Under the pieces are notes generated by a model. It saw nothing but the letters and a program-made list of their open reading frames with translations. It did no database searches and had not been told where the DNA came from. A stretch of 53,601 bases of DNA from Planctomycetota bacterium (GTDB taxonomy: Bacteria > Planctomycetota > Phycisphaerae > Tepidisphaerales > Tepidisphaeraceae), in the NCBI GenBank assembly GCA_038746835.1, contig JBCDKH010000005.1, forward strand, positions 1-53,601. Reading direction: 5' to 3'. A program made the position numbers and the translations under genes. Numbering within the stretch: the first letter of the stretch is position 1; each line of letters opens with the position of its first letter. This document shows positions 36,753 through 44,900 of the stretch, one piece after another.

Positions 36753-37732
36753 AGGTTCATATCCTCGATGACTGGTTCAATACTTTGTACAAATTGCCCT
36801 GCTACCGGATTCTGGATGTACAAAATGTTACAATCTGGACCGATCACGTGGGTGAGGACGTCCTCGCGGCCCGTCTGGCGGAGGCCGAGGCCCTCGTCCT
36901 TTTTCGCGAACGGTCCAAGATCACCCGGTCCCTTCTCGGCCGTCTCCCGAAGCTCAAACTGATCTCCCAACGCTCCGTCTACCCTCATATCGATGTGGAG
37001 GCCTGTACGGATCACGGCGTCCTTTTGTGCTCCAACACGCATGCCGGTACGCCGTCCTACGCTGCCGCCGAGCACACTCTCGCGCTGATGCTGGCGAGCT
37101 ACCGCCAGATCCCCCAGCAGGTCGCCTCGCTGCGAGCGGGTCATTGGCAGATGGGCGTAGGGCGTACCTTACGCGGTCGCACTCTGGGGCTCTACGGTTA
37201 CGGGCGCATCGCGAAAGCGGTGAGCTCTTACGCGCAAGCCATTGGAATGAATGTGCAATGGTGGTCGTCCGAGGCCGGTCGCACGCGGGCTCAGGCCGAG
37301 GGCGTCACCGTGGCCGAGAGCCGGGAGGCCTTCTTTGCGACCTCCGACATCGTCAGCGTCCATGTCCGACTCAAACCTGAAACCCGGGGCATCATCACAA
37401 GCGAGGACCTCGCTGCCATGTCAGATCGCAGCCTCTTCGTGAACACCTCTCGCTCCGGCCTCGTGGGTCCCGGTGCCCTCGAGGCGGAGGTTGCCCGGGG
37501 ACGGATTTTCGCCGCGGTGGACGTCTTTGACACCGAACCCCTGACCGACACGTCGCATCCGTTGCTGACCCATGACAACGTCCTTGCCACCCCCCATCTG
37601 GGCTATGTCACCGAGGATGAGTTCGACCTGCAATTCACTGATATCTTTGAACAAGTCGTGGCCTACGACCGCGGCGAGCCGATCCACATGATCAACCCGG
37701 AGGTCATTTCGTCGGCGCGTCAAAGAGCCTGA
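36749..37732 (+). CDS. D-2-hydroxyacid dehydrogenase family protein
   Basis: 327 residues. The NAD-binding motif GRTLGLYGYGRIAKAVSSYA (about residues 146-165) has the GxGxxG-like GYGRIA. Conserved substrate-site Arg lies in SVHVRLKPETRG, catalytic Glu in VFDTEPL, and His in TPHLGYVTEDEFD, where the family usually has His in H-x-G/A. It belongs to the D-isomer specific 2-hydroxyacid dehydrogenases (phosphoglycerate dehydrogenase-like). The first bases are noticeably AT-richer than the surroundings. The start overlaps the PrpF-like stop by four bases. A role in catabolism of an aromatic- or sugar-acid-derived keto acid is inferred from this pairing. Confidence 0.88.
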   Translation: MKVHILDDWFNTLYKLPCYRILDVQNVTIWTDHVGEDVLAARLAEAEALVLFRERSKITRSLLGRLPKLKLISQRSVYPHIDVEACTDHGVLLCSNTHAGTPSYAAAEHTLALMLASYRQIPQQVASLRAGHWQMGVGRTLRGRTLGLYGYGRIAKAVSSYAQAIGMNVQWWSSEAGRTRAQAEGVTVAESREAFFATSDIVSVHVRLKPETRGIITSEDLAAMSDRSLFVNTSRSGLVGPGALEAEVARGRIFAAVDVFDTEPLTDTSHPLLTHDNVLATPHLGYVTEDEFDLQFTDIFEQVVAYDRGEPIHMINPEVISSARQRA

Positions 37733-37784
37733 CCGCCACCGGCGCGCCGAGGATCACGACAAAGATGCGCAGCACGTGATGCGC
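37704..37784 (-). pseudogene. C-terminal scar of a membrane protein gene (AbrB-like)
   Basis: On the minus strand, 26 codons end in TGA at 37704, reading AHHVLRIFVVILGAPVAVRL then FDAPTK. It overlaps the 3' end of the dehydrogenase convergently and stops at the 31-bp repeat. The hydrophobic ending resembles the C-terminus of AbrB-family membrane proteins. It indicates that the segment was cut out of a larger gene cluster. Confidence 0.4.
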
Positions 37785-37786
37785 AA

Positions 37787-37817
37787 GGTCTATTCAACCC
37801 CGGTCTGGGACCAACCC
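37787..37817 (+). repeat. 31-bp direct repeat, right copy
   Basis: Identical to 35667-35697. Immediately left of it lies the truncated membrane-protein scar; to its right is sequence of the local style (bases 37818-37960, no gene seen). This marks the right junction of the inserted segment. Confidence 0.92.
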
Positions 37818-37972
37818 GCAACCGATGTTCGATGTGACGGCCAAAAAATTCTTCCACTCACCAAAAGTCCTCCGCCGCCGAAGCCGACACAAGGCCTGCG
37901 GCGACGCAGCGGCCACGGTGGCCCGGGAGCGATGCCGACATCGATCAGACCCTTAACGCAAAGGAGGCCGAC

Positions 37973-38686
37973 GTGGCCGACTATCTGCCAAATGGCGATC
38001 CGCAGCTCGCACTGTTCGTCGAACAATTCGGCAACACGCTGGCGTCCATTCCGCCAGAAACGCTCAATCTCACCGAGCAAGACATCACGCAGTACGGCAT
38101 CAAGGCCGCAGACTTCGCTGCCAAGCTTCTGGCCGCCACCGCCGACGAAACCAAGGGGCCCAAAGCGACCCTGCTCAAGAACGAATCCCGCGCGGTCATC
38201 ACGCAGCTCACGAGGCGTTACGCGCAGATGATCAAGCGGCTGCCGAACATCAGCGACGAGCAGCTCCAGGCGCTGGGCATCACGATCGACGACCGCAACC
38301 GTCGGCCGATCGCGACGCCCAGCGAGTCGCCACGGATCATCGTCACCGGCGTCATCGGCCGAACGGTCACCATCGAGCTCGAGCATTCGGGTGAAGGTCG
38401 CGGCAAGCCGGACGGCGTCGCGACGGCCACGATCTTCACGCACCTCGGCACCGAGCCGCCGGCGAGCGTGAGCGACTGGACCTTTGCCGGCAACGTCTCG
38501 CGGACGACCGTCGAGGTGCCCTTCGCCCCGAGCACGACCGGCACGACCGCCTGGATCACGGCCTTCTGGTCGAACGCCAAGGGCCAAAACGGCCCGGCCA
38601 CCCCGCCGATCAGCGTCGATCTGCCCGCCGCGGGTGTCGTCCCCGTCGAGAAGACGCAGGAGACGCCGGTTCGTCTTGCTGCTTGA
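37973..38686 (+). CDS. Conserved-looking protein of unknown function with C-terminal Ig/Fn3-like domain
   Basis: 237 residues from a GTG at 37973 preceded by a strong ribosome site (AAGGAGG at 37961-37967), giving MADYLPNGDPQLALFVEQFG. There is no signal peptide. Residues 1-105 are helical (FVEQFGNTLASIPPETLNLT, LTRRYAQMIKRLPN). Residues 120-220 are beta-rich and end in a strand with W (TTAWITAFWSNAKGQNGP), like Fn3 or Ig folds that report on material between domains. The C-terminus QETPVRLAA recurs at 25729, and a weaker match at 3559, each followed by the dispersed repeat. The function is unknown; the recurrence suggests the gene and repeat spread together. Confidence 0.8.
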   Translation: MADYLPNGDPQLALFVEQFGNTLASIPPETLNLTEQDITQYGIKAADFAAKLLAATADETKGPKATLLKNESRAVITQLTRRYAQMIKRLPNISDEQLQALGITIDDRNRRPIATPSESPRIIVTGVIGRTVTIELEHSGEGRGKPDGVATATIFTHLGTEPPASVSDWTFAGNVSRTTVEVPFAPSTTGTTAWITAFWSNAKGQNGPATPPISVDLPAAGVVPVEKTQETPVRLAA

Positions 38687-38692
38687 GGCGTC

Positions 38693-38830
38693 GCAGAAGT
38701 TGTTAGTTGCTAGGGCCTAGGGCTTAGGTCAGAGCCGGACATGTTCCGCTCCGGCCTAGGCCCTAACCGCTAACAGCTAACCGCTTCTCTACTAAGCTCT
38801 AAGCTCTAACAACTAACAACTCGCTCGGCG
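38693..38830. repeat. Dispersed fold-back repeat, copy 5
   Basis: Starts GCAGAAGTTGTTAGTTGCTA, as copy 3 does, and ends CTAACAACTAACAACTCGCT. The centre is CCGGACATGTTCCG. It begins seven bases after the stop of the 237-residue protein and ends just before ispH. GTGGCTTTTGGGCC, seen after copy 1, also follows here. Confidence 0.9.
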
Positions 38831-38849
38831 ACGTGGCTTTTGGGCCGGT

Positions 38850-39788
38850 TCACGCAACGACGTTTAGCTGGCGCACGGTTCGCGGGAGGGCGAAAGCGAC
38901 CTTCTCTTCGGTCAGCGTGCGTTCTTCGACGCGGGCTCCGTAGTCGCGGGCGAGGCGGTCGATGACGCCGTCGACGTAGGCCTCGGGGGCGCTGGCGCCG
39001 GCGGTCAGGAGGACGGTGTCGACGCCATCGAGCCACTCGGGGCGGATCTCTCGCTCGTCGTCGATGAGGTAGGCGGCCGTGCCGGCTTCGCGGGCGCGGT
39101 CGACGAGGCGATTCGAATTGCTCGAGTTCCGGCTGCCGACGACGAGGACCAGATCGGCATCGTGTGCCCAGGCGGAGACGGCGTCCTGGCGGTTGGTCGT
39201 CGCATAGCAGATGTCGCCTTTGGGTGGCGACTCGATGTGCGGGAACCGCTCACGAAGAGCGTCGATCACCTCGTTGGCGTCTGTGACGGAGAGCGTCGTC
39301 TGCGTCACGTAGGCCAGCCGCTGGTCTTCGGGCACGACCAGCTCGGCAACCTCTTCCGGCGTCTCGACAATCGTGATTGCGTCGGGCGCCTCGCCGGCGG
39401 TACCGATGGCTTCCTGGTGGTTTCGGTGGCCGACGAAGATGATGTGGTAGCCGCGTTTGGCGTAGCGGAGAACCTCCTTGTGCACCTTGGTCACGAGCGG
39501 GCAGGTCGCATCGTGCACGGTCAGGCCACGCTCTTCGGCACGTGTGCGAACCTGCGGCGGAATGCCGTGGGCACTGAAGACGATCGTCTCGTTCTCTGGG
39601 ACATCGTCGACGTCCTCGACGAACGTCACGCCGCGGCTTTCGAAGTCTTCAACGACGTGGCGATTGTGGACGATCGCGTGGTAGACGTAGACGGGCGAAT
39701 CCTGATTGCGAAGCACCTGGTCTACCACGTCGATGGCCATCCGGACACCGGCACAAAAGCCGCGGGGGTTGGCCAGAATGATCTTCAC
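38850..39788 (-). CDS. ispH: 4-hydroxy-3-methylbut-2-enyl diphosphate reductase
   Basis: 312 residues from the GTG at 39788. IspH makes IPP and DMAPP in the last step of the MEP isoprenoid pathway using a [4Fe-4S] cluster. The three cluster Cys are in NPRGFCAGV (residue 12), DATCPLVTKVH and GDICYATTNRQ. Substrate residues are in AIVHNRHV, SAHGIPP and the C-terminal SRNSSNSNRL and TAGASAPE motifs. Length and order are normal. It is transcribed away from the repeat at 38693 and follows murD on the same strand across a 160-bp gap that holds an inverted-repeat element. Confidence 0.97.
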   Translation of the reverse strand: MKIILANPRGFCAGVRMAIDVVDQVLRNQDSPVYVYHAIVHNRHVVEDFESRGVTFVEDVDDVPENETIVFSAHGIPPQVRTRAEERGLTVHDATCPLVTKVHKEVLRYAKRGYHIIFVGHRNHQEAIGTAGEAPDAITIVETPEEVAELVVPEDQRLAYVTQTTLSVTDANEVIDALRERFPHIESPPKGDICYATTNRQDAVSAWAHDADLVLVVGSRNSSNSNRLVDRAREAGTAAYLIDDEREIRPEWLDGVDTVLLTAGASAPEAYVDGVIDRLARDYGARVEERTLTEEKVAFALPRTVRQLNVVA

Positions 39789-39809
39789 GTCTTCTCATGT
39801 TAGCAGTCA

Positions 39810-39953
39810 GCTGAACCGCGAAAAAGCGAAGTGGTGAAGGGCCGCGAAGCAGAAAGCGGCGATGGATGAGGAGCTTCCCAGCAGCGAGGTCTCCTTTGAC
39901 GCAAGTCATCTGTCTTCGCGGCCCTTCGTCTCTTCGCAACTTCGCGGTTCAGC
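39810..39953. repeat. Inverted-repeat element between murD and ispH
   Basis: The arm from GCTGAACCGCGAAAAAGCG (39810-39849, ending GGGCCGCGAAG) pairs with 39914-39953 (CTTCGCGGCCC to GCGGTTCAGC), about 40 bp each with few mismatches. The interior is about 64 bp. It is rich in GCGAAG words. The right arm includes the murD stop codon. It is MITE-like, with no coding capacity. Confidence 0.85.
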
Positions 39954-41337
39954 CGGCGGCCTCCGATGCCAATCGAGCGAACTCCTGTCCGCGCTCTTCG
40001 AAGTTGGCGAATTGGTCGTAGCTGGCGTAGCCGGGGGAGAGGAGCACCGTATCGCCGCGCCGGGACTCTCGTCGGGCTGTGGCCACGGCGGTGGCGAGGT
40101 CGTGGCAGACGACGGCCCGATCGCCGAGGCGGTCGGCAAGCATGGTGCCGGTGTCGCCGATGCAGAGGACGACACGGCACCAGTCGGCGAGCGTGTCGAG
40201 CATCGGCGTCGGGTCCAGGCCCTTGTCGCTGCCGCCGACGATCTGGAGGACCGTGCCCTTCGGAAAAGCACGACACGCGGCAGCGGCGGCTTCGGGGATG
40301 GTGGCGATGGAGTCGTCAACCCAGCGGACGCCGCGATCATCGACATGCACCTCACTCAGCCGATGAGGCAGGCCGGCGAAGTCGGTGCACGCCTCGGCGG
40401 CCTGGTCGGGGTAGATGCCGAACAACGCGGCCGCGGCGTACGCGCCACGCTCGTTGACACGGTTGTGCTTGCCGAACAGCTTTGGGGCGAAGGCCTCTGG
40501 CAGATGGGCACGTTTGCCGTACTCGACCACGGTTGCTTGCGTGACGTCTTTCAGACTCCGCGCGATCGGCGATGTCGTCGGCAGGACGGCGAAGTCGCTT
40601 TCGTTCTGGAACCGTACGAGGTTGCCCTTCGCCTCGTGGTACGCGGCCTCGCTGCCATGCCAAGCGAGGTGGTCGACGCCGATCATGGTCGCCAAGCCGA
40701 CGTGCGGCGACCACTCGAGCTCGGCCAGGTAGTGCAGCATCGCGCTCGACAGCTCGAGCACGACGAAGTCGTCCGGCGTGATCCGTTCGAGGTCAGCCAG
40801 GAGCGATCCGCCGAGGTTACCACCGAGCCAGACGCGGCGTGGGACGTCGCGGGTGAGGTCGATCAGACTGCTGCGTCTCGCGCGGACCTTCTCCGCGCGT
40901 TCGCCGGGCATCGGTCGCCACGCACCGAGCATTCGAGCAAGCAGTGAAGCCGTCGTGCTCTTGCCCTTGGTGCCGCTGACGCCCAGCACGAGCTTCGTCG
41001 GCAGGCGTTCGACGAGCAGGCAGATCTCCGTTGTCACCCGCACGCCGGCATCGCGGGCGGCTTCGAGCAGCTCGTGCCTCGGCGGCAGCGCGGGTGACGT
41101 GACGACCAGGTCGGCCTGCGTGAAGTTGCTCGCGTCGTGCCCGCCGAGACGCAGAGTGACCCCGATCTCTTCGAGTCGCGCGACGTCGTCGGAGAGCGCG
41201 GCCGCAGGCTTGGCGTCAGTCGCGGTGACGACGGCTCCCTGCCCGGCGAGCCATCGTGCGACCGCCACCCCGCCGCCGAAGTGGCCCAGCCCAACGACGG
41301 TGATGCGTTTGCCCCGAAACTCACGACCCTTCGCCAC
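39949..41337 (-). CDS. murD: UDP-N-acetylmuramoylalanine--D-glutamate ligase
   Basis: 462 residues from the GTG at 41337. MurD adds D-Glu to UDP-MurNAc-L-Ala in peptidoglycan synthesis. The N-terminal Rossmann part is VVGLGHFGGGVAVARWLA. The ATP loop is GVSGTKGKSTTASLLARML. Mur ligase residues follow in LGGNLGGSLL, ELSSAML and MIGVDHLAWHGS, then GKHNRVNERGAYAAAALFG, LPHRLSEV and the C-terminal domain VDDSIATIPEAAAAA with GGSDKGLD and LSPGYASYDQF. It lies 8 bp after the vWA gene stop, so the two are in one transcript. The lineage makes some peptidoglycan, so an intact gene is expected. Confidence 0.95.
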   Translation of the reverse strand: MAKGREFRGKRITVVGLGHFGGGVAVARWLAGQGAVVTATDAKPAAALSDDVARLEEIGVTLRLGGHDASNFTQADLVVTSPALPPRHELLEAARDAGVRVTTEICLLVERLPTKLVLGVSGTKGKSTTASLLARMLGAWRPMPGERAEKVRARRSSLIDLTRDVPRRVWLGGNLGGSLLADLERITPDDFVVLELSSAMLHYLAELEWSPHVGLATMIGVDHLAWHGSEAAYHEAKGNLVRFQNESDFAVLPTTSPIARSLKDVTQATVVEYGKRAHLPEAFAPKLFGKHNRVNERGAYAAAALFGIYPDQAAEACTDFAGLPHRLSEVHVDDRGVRWVDDSIATIPEAAAAACRAFPKGTVLQIVGGSDKGLDPTPMLDTLADWCRVVLCIGDTGTMLADRLGDRAVVCHDLATAVATARRESRRGDTVLLSPGYASYDQFANFEERGQEFARLASEAAG

Positions 41338-41345
41338 GTCGCACG

Positions 41346-43340
41346 TTACGGCCGACCGCGGACGGCGGCGGTCACTGCGGCCATCGCTGTCAGCAGGACG
41401 ATCGGCAGTGTTAGGTCGAGCGCGACGATCTTGCCCGCGATCGACAGCTTCGTCGGGTCCGCCTGGACATCGCCGTTGAAACGATCGGCGAACTCAAACA
41501 ATCGTTCGACGTCGTTCCCAATCGCCTCGAACTCCGGGTCATACCGGCCGGCGACGGCCTTCCGGGCATGGGTTTGGCCGTCAACGGTGATGACCGCAAC
41601 GCCAGGTTCTCGAGCATCGGCGATCGTCGTCCGGAACGTGTCGGCGGCGATCGGCCACATCGGATTGGTGCGGCCGTTGAAGGTCAGCTCAACGCGTTCG
41701 GCCGTCGGTAACTCGGCGGCGGTGACGACCAGCTCGGGTCCGTCGACCCAGCGGACATCGACCATCCGCCCGCCGCCGTCTTCGGCCATCGACGCCAGCA
41801 TCGCTGCGGGCAGCGACGCCGAGACGGCGGTCGCTCGGCCTGCTCCCACACGCCACGTCGCTGCGGGCAGGTCACCTTCGCCGATGGGCGTTGCCCGGTC
41901 CTTCGACCAAGCCTCTCGCCATGGGGCGATCGCCGCAGCGCGATCACCGATGACGACGGTTCGCTCCTCCGACTGCAATCCACCCGCAGCGGCTTCGCCA
42001 ATGACTTCACGGGCGAGCGACGCGAGGTCGTTCCCAATGAGCAGGCGTCCACCGGTCGCGTCGACCAGGCCGCGGACGCTCGGTGTCGGATCGCCTTCCG
42101 GAGTCAACACGTGCATCGTGACGTCGGCCTGTGTCACTGCTTCAGCGATGTCTTGCTCAACCTCTGCCTCGGCATCGACCAGTACGAGCACCTGCCGCGG
42201 TCGGCCTTCGTTGAGCACCGCCTGCAGAGCAGCGTCGATGCTCGTCGGGCCGCTCGGTGGCGGAAGTGTGACGTCGAGCGACGCTGCCGGCACGCCGTCC
42301 GCGAGCTGGAAGAGACCGTCGCTGAAGGCGATGACGTCGACCGGCGTCGCATCCGGCAGTGCTGTCGCGGCAATTTCGACCGCGCGTTGCATCGCATCGC
42401 CGAGTCGGGCGGTGCTGCCACTCACATCGACGAGCAGCGTCCACGGTTCACGTGGCTCGGGCGGCTGGTATGACAGGGGCAGCACTGGCCGCAGCGACAT
42501 CGGTGGTAGCTCATGGGTCGCCCAGACCACACTGCCGCCGAGGTCGGTGACGAAGGTCCGCAGCAAGTCGCCAGTCGAGGCGTCGATGCGCTCACGAACA
42601 ACGACGACGCCCGCGCGACGCAGCAAAGCCGGCGTCATCGGCTCCGCTTGATCGAAGCCGTCCATCGCCCCGCCAATGACGAGCCGCTGCAAGCCGTCAC
42701 CGACAGCCGGCGGAAGTGTGAGAACGTCGTTCTCCGGCCAGCGATCGGTTCCGTCGCCGGCGATGAGTTGCGTTGCTTCGTCTGTGCCTTCGACAACTTC
42801 GCCACGCAGTCCGCGGCCGATTCGGATCTGACGGAGGAGTCGACTGCCGTCGCGTTGAAGTCGGACGGCAGCCGTGTCGTCTGGATCGTCAAGGGTTGGG
42901 TCGACCAAGAAGTGCGTGTCGACGTTCGACGTCAGGTCCAGCAGGCCGTCCGTCAGAACGACGGCGGCGTCTGTGGCGGCGTCGATGATGAGCGCTGTCG
43001 AGCGGGCGGGGATCTCGGTGCCGTCGAACTCGTCGAGGGTCGTCTCGACGGCGCTCTCACCGAAGACACTGAGAGACGACACGGTTGCCGGCAGCCCGTC
43101 GAGCAGCCGCGTCAACTGCTGTGGCTCGCGCCAGTCGGTCCCGCGCGTGCTCGGCGAGAGGTCGACAAACACCGCAACGGTCGGAGTCGCGCGGTATCGC
43201 CAGGTTGGCCCGGACAACGCCAGTGTCAGCAGGACTGCCACGACCGCCGTCCACGGCAGGCGTCGCCACAGCAGCCATGCCGTCACCGCCAGTCCCGGCA
43301 GGAGCCACCACGGCGAACACAGCATCGGCCCGACTGCCAT
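41346..43340 (-). CDS. Membrane protein with vWA-like domains
   Basis: 664 residues. TMs lie at the N-terminus (PWWLLPGLAVTAWLLW, TAVVAVLLTLALSG) and at the very end (PIVLLTAMAAVTAAV), leaving a large extracytoplasmic body. A vWA MIDAS-like motif is present near residue 312 (LLVDVSGSTARLGD, D-x-S-x-S), with T in PPPSGPTSIDAALQAVL and D in VLVLVDAEAEV. A first degenerate copy may be VFVDLSPSTRG near residue 58. This layout (membrane, vWA, glutamine-amidotransferase-like fold, membrane) is common in large planctomycete vWA proteins. It is just upstream of murD. An envelope role is possible but not shown. Confidence 0.75.
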   Translation of the reverse strand: MAVGPMLCSPWWLLPGLAVTAWLLWRRLPWTAVVAVLLTLALSGPTWRYRATPTVAVFVDLSPSTRGTDWREPQQLTRLLDGLPATVSSLSVFGESAVETTLDEFDGTEIPARSTALIIDAATDAAVVLTDGLLDLTSNVDTHFLVDPTLDDPDDTAAVRLQRDGSRLLRQIRIGRGLRGEVVEGTDEATQLIAGDGTDRWPENDVLTLPPAVGDGLQRLVIGGAMDGFDQAEPMTPALLRRAGVVVVRERIDASTGDLLRTFVTDLGGSVVWATHELPPMSLRPVLPLSYQPPEPREPWTLLVDVSGSTARLGDAMQRAVEIAATALPDATPVDVIAFSDGLFQLADGVPAASLDVTLPPPSGPTSIDAALQAVLNEGRPRQVLVLVDAEAEVEQDIAEAVTQADVTMHVLTPEGDPTPSVRGLVDATGGRLLIGNDLASLAREVIGEAAAGGLQSEERTVVIGDRAAAIAPWREAWSKDRATPIGEGDLPAATWRVGAGRATAVSASLPAAMLASMAEDGGGRMVDVRWVDGPELVVTAAELPTAERVELTFNGRTNPMWPIAADTFRTTIADAREPGVAVITVDGQTHARKAVAGRYDPEFEAIGNDVERLFEFADRFNGDVQADPTKLSIAGKIVALDLTLPIVLLTAMAAVTAAVRGRP

Positions 43341-43364
43341 CGGTACACGCTAACGTCCTGCCGC

Positions 43365-44897
43365 ATGTCTGACGGCACGTTCTACATCACCACGCCCATC
43401 TACTACCCCAACGGCGAGCCGCACCTCGGCCACGCCTACACGACGATCTGCGCCGACGCGGTTGCCCGATTCCATCGCCTCGCGGGCGATCGGACATGGC
43501 TTCTGACCGGCACCGACCAGCACGGCCAGAAGATGGACAACACGGCGAAGGAGCTCGGCGTCGAGCCGGCAACGCTGGCCGATGAGATGACAGCGAAGTT
43601 CAAGGGCTACTTCGCCGAGATCGGCATCAGCAACGACGACTTCATCCACACGCGGCAGCCGCGACACGTCGAGGCCGTCACGAAGATGGTCGAGCAACTC
43701 CAGGCGAACGGCGACGTGTACTCAGGCAGCTACAGCGGCTGGTACGACGAGGGCGAGGAAGCCTTCGTCACCGAAACCGACGCCAAGGCCAACGACTACA
43801 AGTCGGAAGTCTCCGGCCGGCCGCTGGTGAAGTACGAGGAGCCGACGTATTTCTTCAAGCTCGGCAAGTACGTGCCGAAGCTCGTCGAGCACATCGAAGC
43901 CAACCCCGGCTTCATCCAGCCCGACAGCCGACGCAACAAGATCCTCCAGGACCTGAAAGACCTCGACAAGATCGGCGATCTGTCGATCACGCGGAGCAGC
44001 CTGAAATGGGGCACGCCGATGCCGGGTGATGCTGGCCACGTGCTCTACGTCTGGGTCGATGCCCTGCCGAACTACTACACCGCCCTCGACTCCGACGACA
44101 AGCGCGAAGCGTTCTGGCCGGCAGACGTGCACCTAATCGGCAAGGAGATCCTCTGGTTCCACACGGTCTACTGGCCGTGCATCCTCATGAGCCTCGGGTT
44201 GCCTTTGCCCAAGCAGGTCTACGCCCACGGCTGGTGGACGAGCGAGGGACGCAAGATGAGCAAGTCGCTCGGCAACTTCGTCGGCCTGAGTGAGCTACGC
44301 GAAGTCACGGAGCGGTTCGGGCTCGATGCCGTGCGGTACTACATGCTCCGCGCGGCCCCATTCGGGTCGGACCTCGACTGGCAACGTGACGAGTTGACAC
44401 GGGCGTACACCGAACTGGCGAACGTCGTCGGCAACGGGCTGAACCGCGTTCTCAAGATGACCGGCAAGTACCGGGACGGCGTTGTGCCATCGCGAGACGG
44501 CGCGACACCGCAGGACGAAGAGCTGCTGCAAGCGTCAAACGCACTCGGCGATGAAGTGGCCGAGGCGTGGACGGAGCTGCGTCTTCAAGACGCCGTCACG
44601 CTCCCGGTCGAATTGGCGCGGAAGATGAACGCGTACATCGATCAGACCGAGCCGTTCAAGCTCGCCAAGGACGAGTCGCAGTCTGCCCGGCTGGACGCGG
44701 TTCTGGCCACTGCGACGGCGGCGCTCTACCAGACGCTCGTCGCACTGCTGCCGGTCTTGCCGAGCAAGGCCGCCGCCGGCTTGGAGCAGCTCGGGGTCGA
44801 GACCGCCGACCGGACGTTCGACGATTTACGGCAATCCGCACCGACGGCCGGGCACCAGCTCGGTGCCGGATCTCCGCTGTTTCCGAGACTGGACTGA
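43365..44897 (+). CDS. metG: Methionyl-tRNA synthetase
   Basis: 510 residues from the ATG at 43365. The HIGH signature is HLGHAYTTICADAV (residues 19-32) after FYITTPIYYPNG. KMSKS is in EGRKMSKSLGNFVG. The anticodon-binding domain includes TRAYTELANVVGNGLNRVLK and AYIDQTEPFKLAKDE. The sequence lacks the C-x2-C zinc knuckle of the E. coli type and the C-terminal tRNA-binding domain. It is the short bacterial type. It is divergent from the vWA gene, only 24 bp apart. Confidence 0.97.
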   Translation: MSDGTFYITTPIYYPNGEPHLGHAYTTICADAVARFHRLAGDRTWLLTGTDQHGQKMDNTAKELGVEPATLADEMTAKFKGYFAEIGISNDDFIHTRQPRHVEAVTKMVEQLQANGDVYSGSYSGWYDEGEEAFVTETDAKANDYKSEVSGRPLVKYEEPTYFFKLGKYVPKLVEHIEANPGFIQPDSRRNKILQDLKDLDKIGDLSITRSSLKWGTPMPGDAGHVLYVWVDALPNYYTALDSDDKREAFWPADVHLIGKEILWFHTVYWPCILMSLGLPLPKQVYAHGWWTSEGRKMSKSLGNFVGLSELREVTERFGLDAVRYYMLRAAPFGSDLDWQRDELTRAYTELANVVGNGLNRVLKMTGKYRDGVVPSRDGATPQDEELLQASNALGDEVAEAWTELRLQDAVTLPVELARKMNAYIDQTEPFKLAKDESQSARLDAVLATATAALYQTLVALLPVLPSKAAAGLEQLGVETADRTFDDLRQSAPTAGHQLGAGSPLFPRLD

Positions 44898-44900
44898 TCG

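Noticed and set aside
35546-37817. Integron attC sites
   Set aside because: ATTCAAC and GTTGAAT fit core-site consensus words, but their order is reversed relative to an attC and no integrase is present.
37787-37817. tRNA-derived attachment site
   Set aside because: The GGGACCA ending looked tRNA-like, but no T-arm or acceptor pairing can be built.
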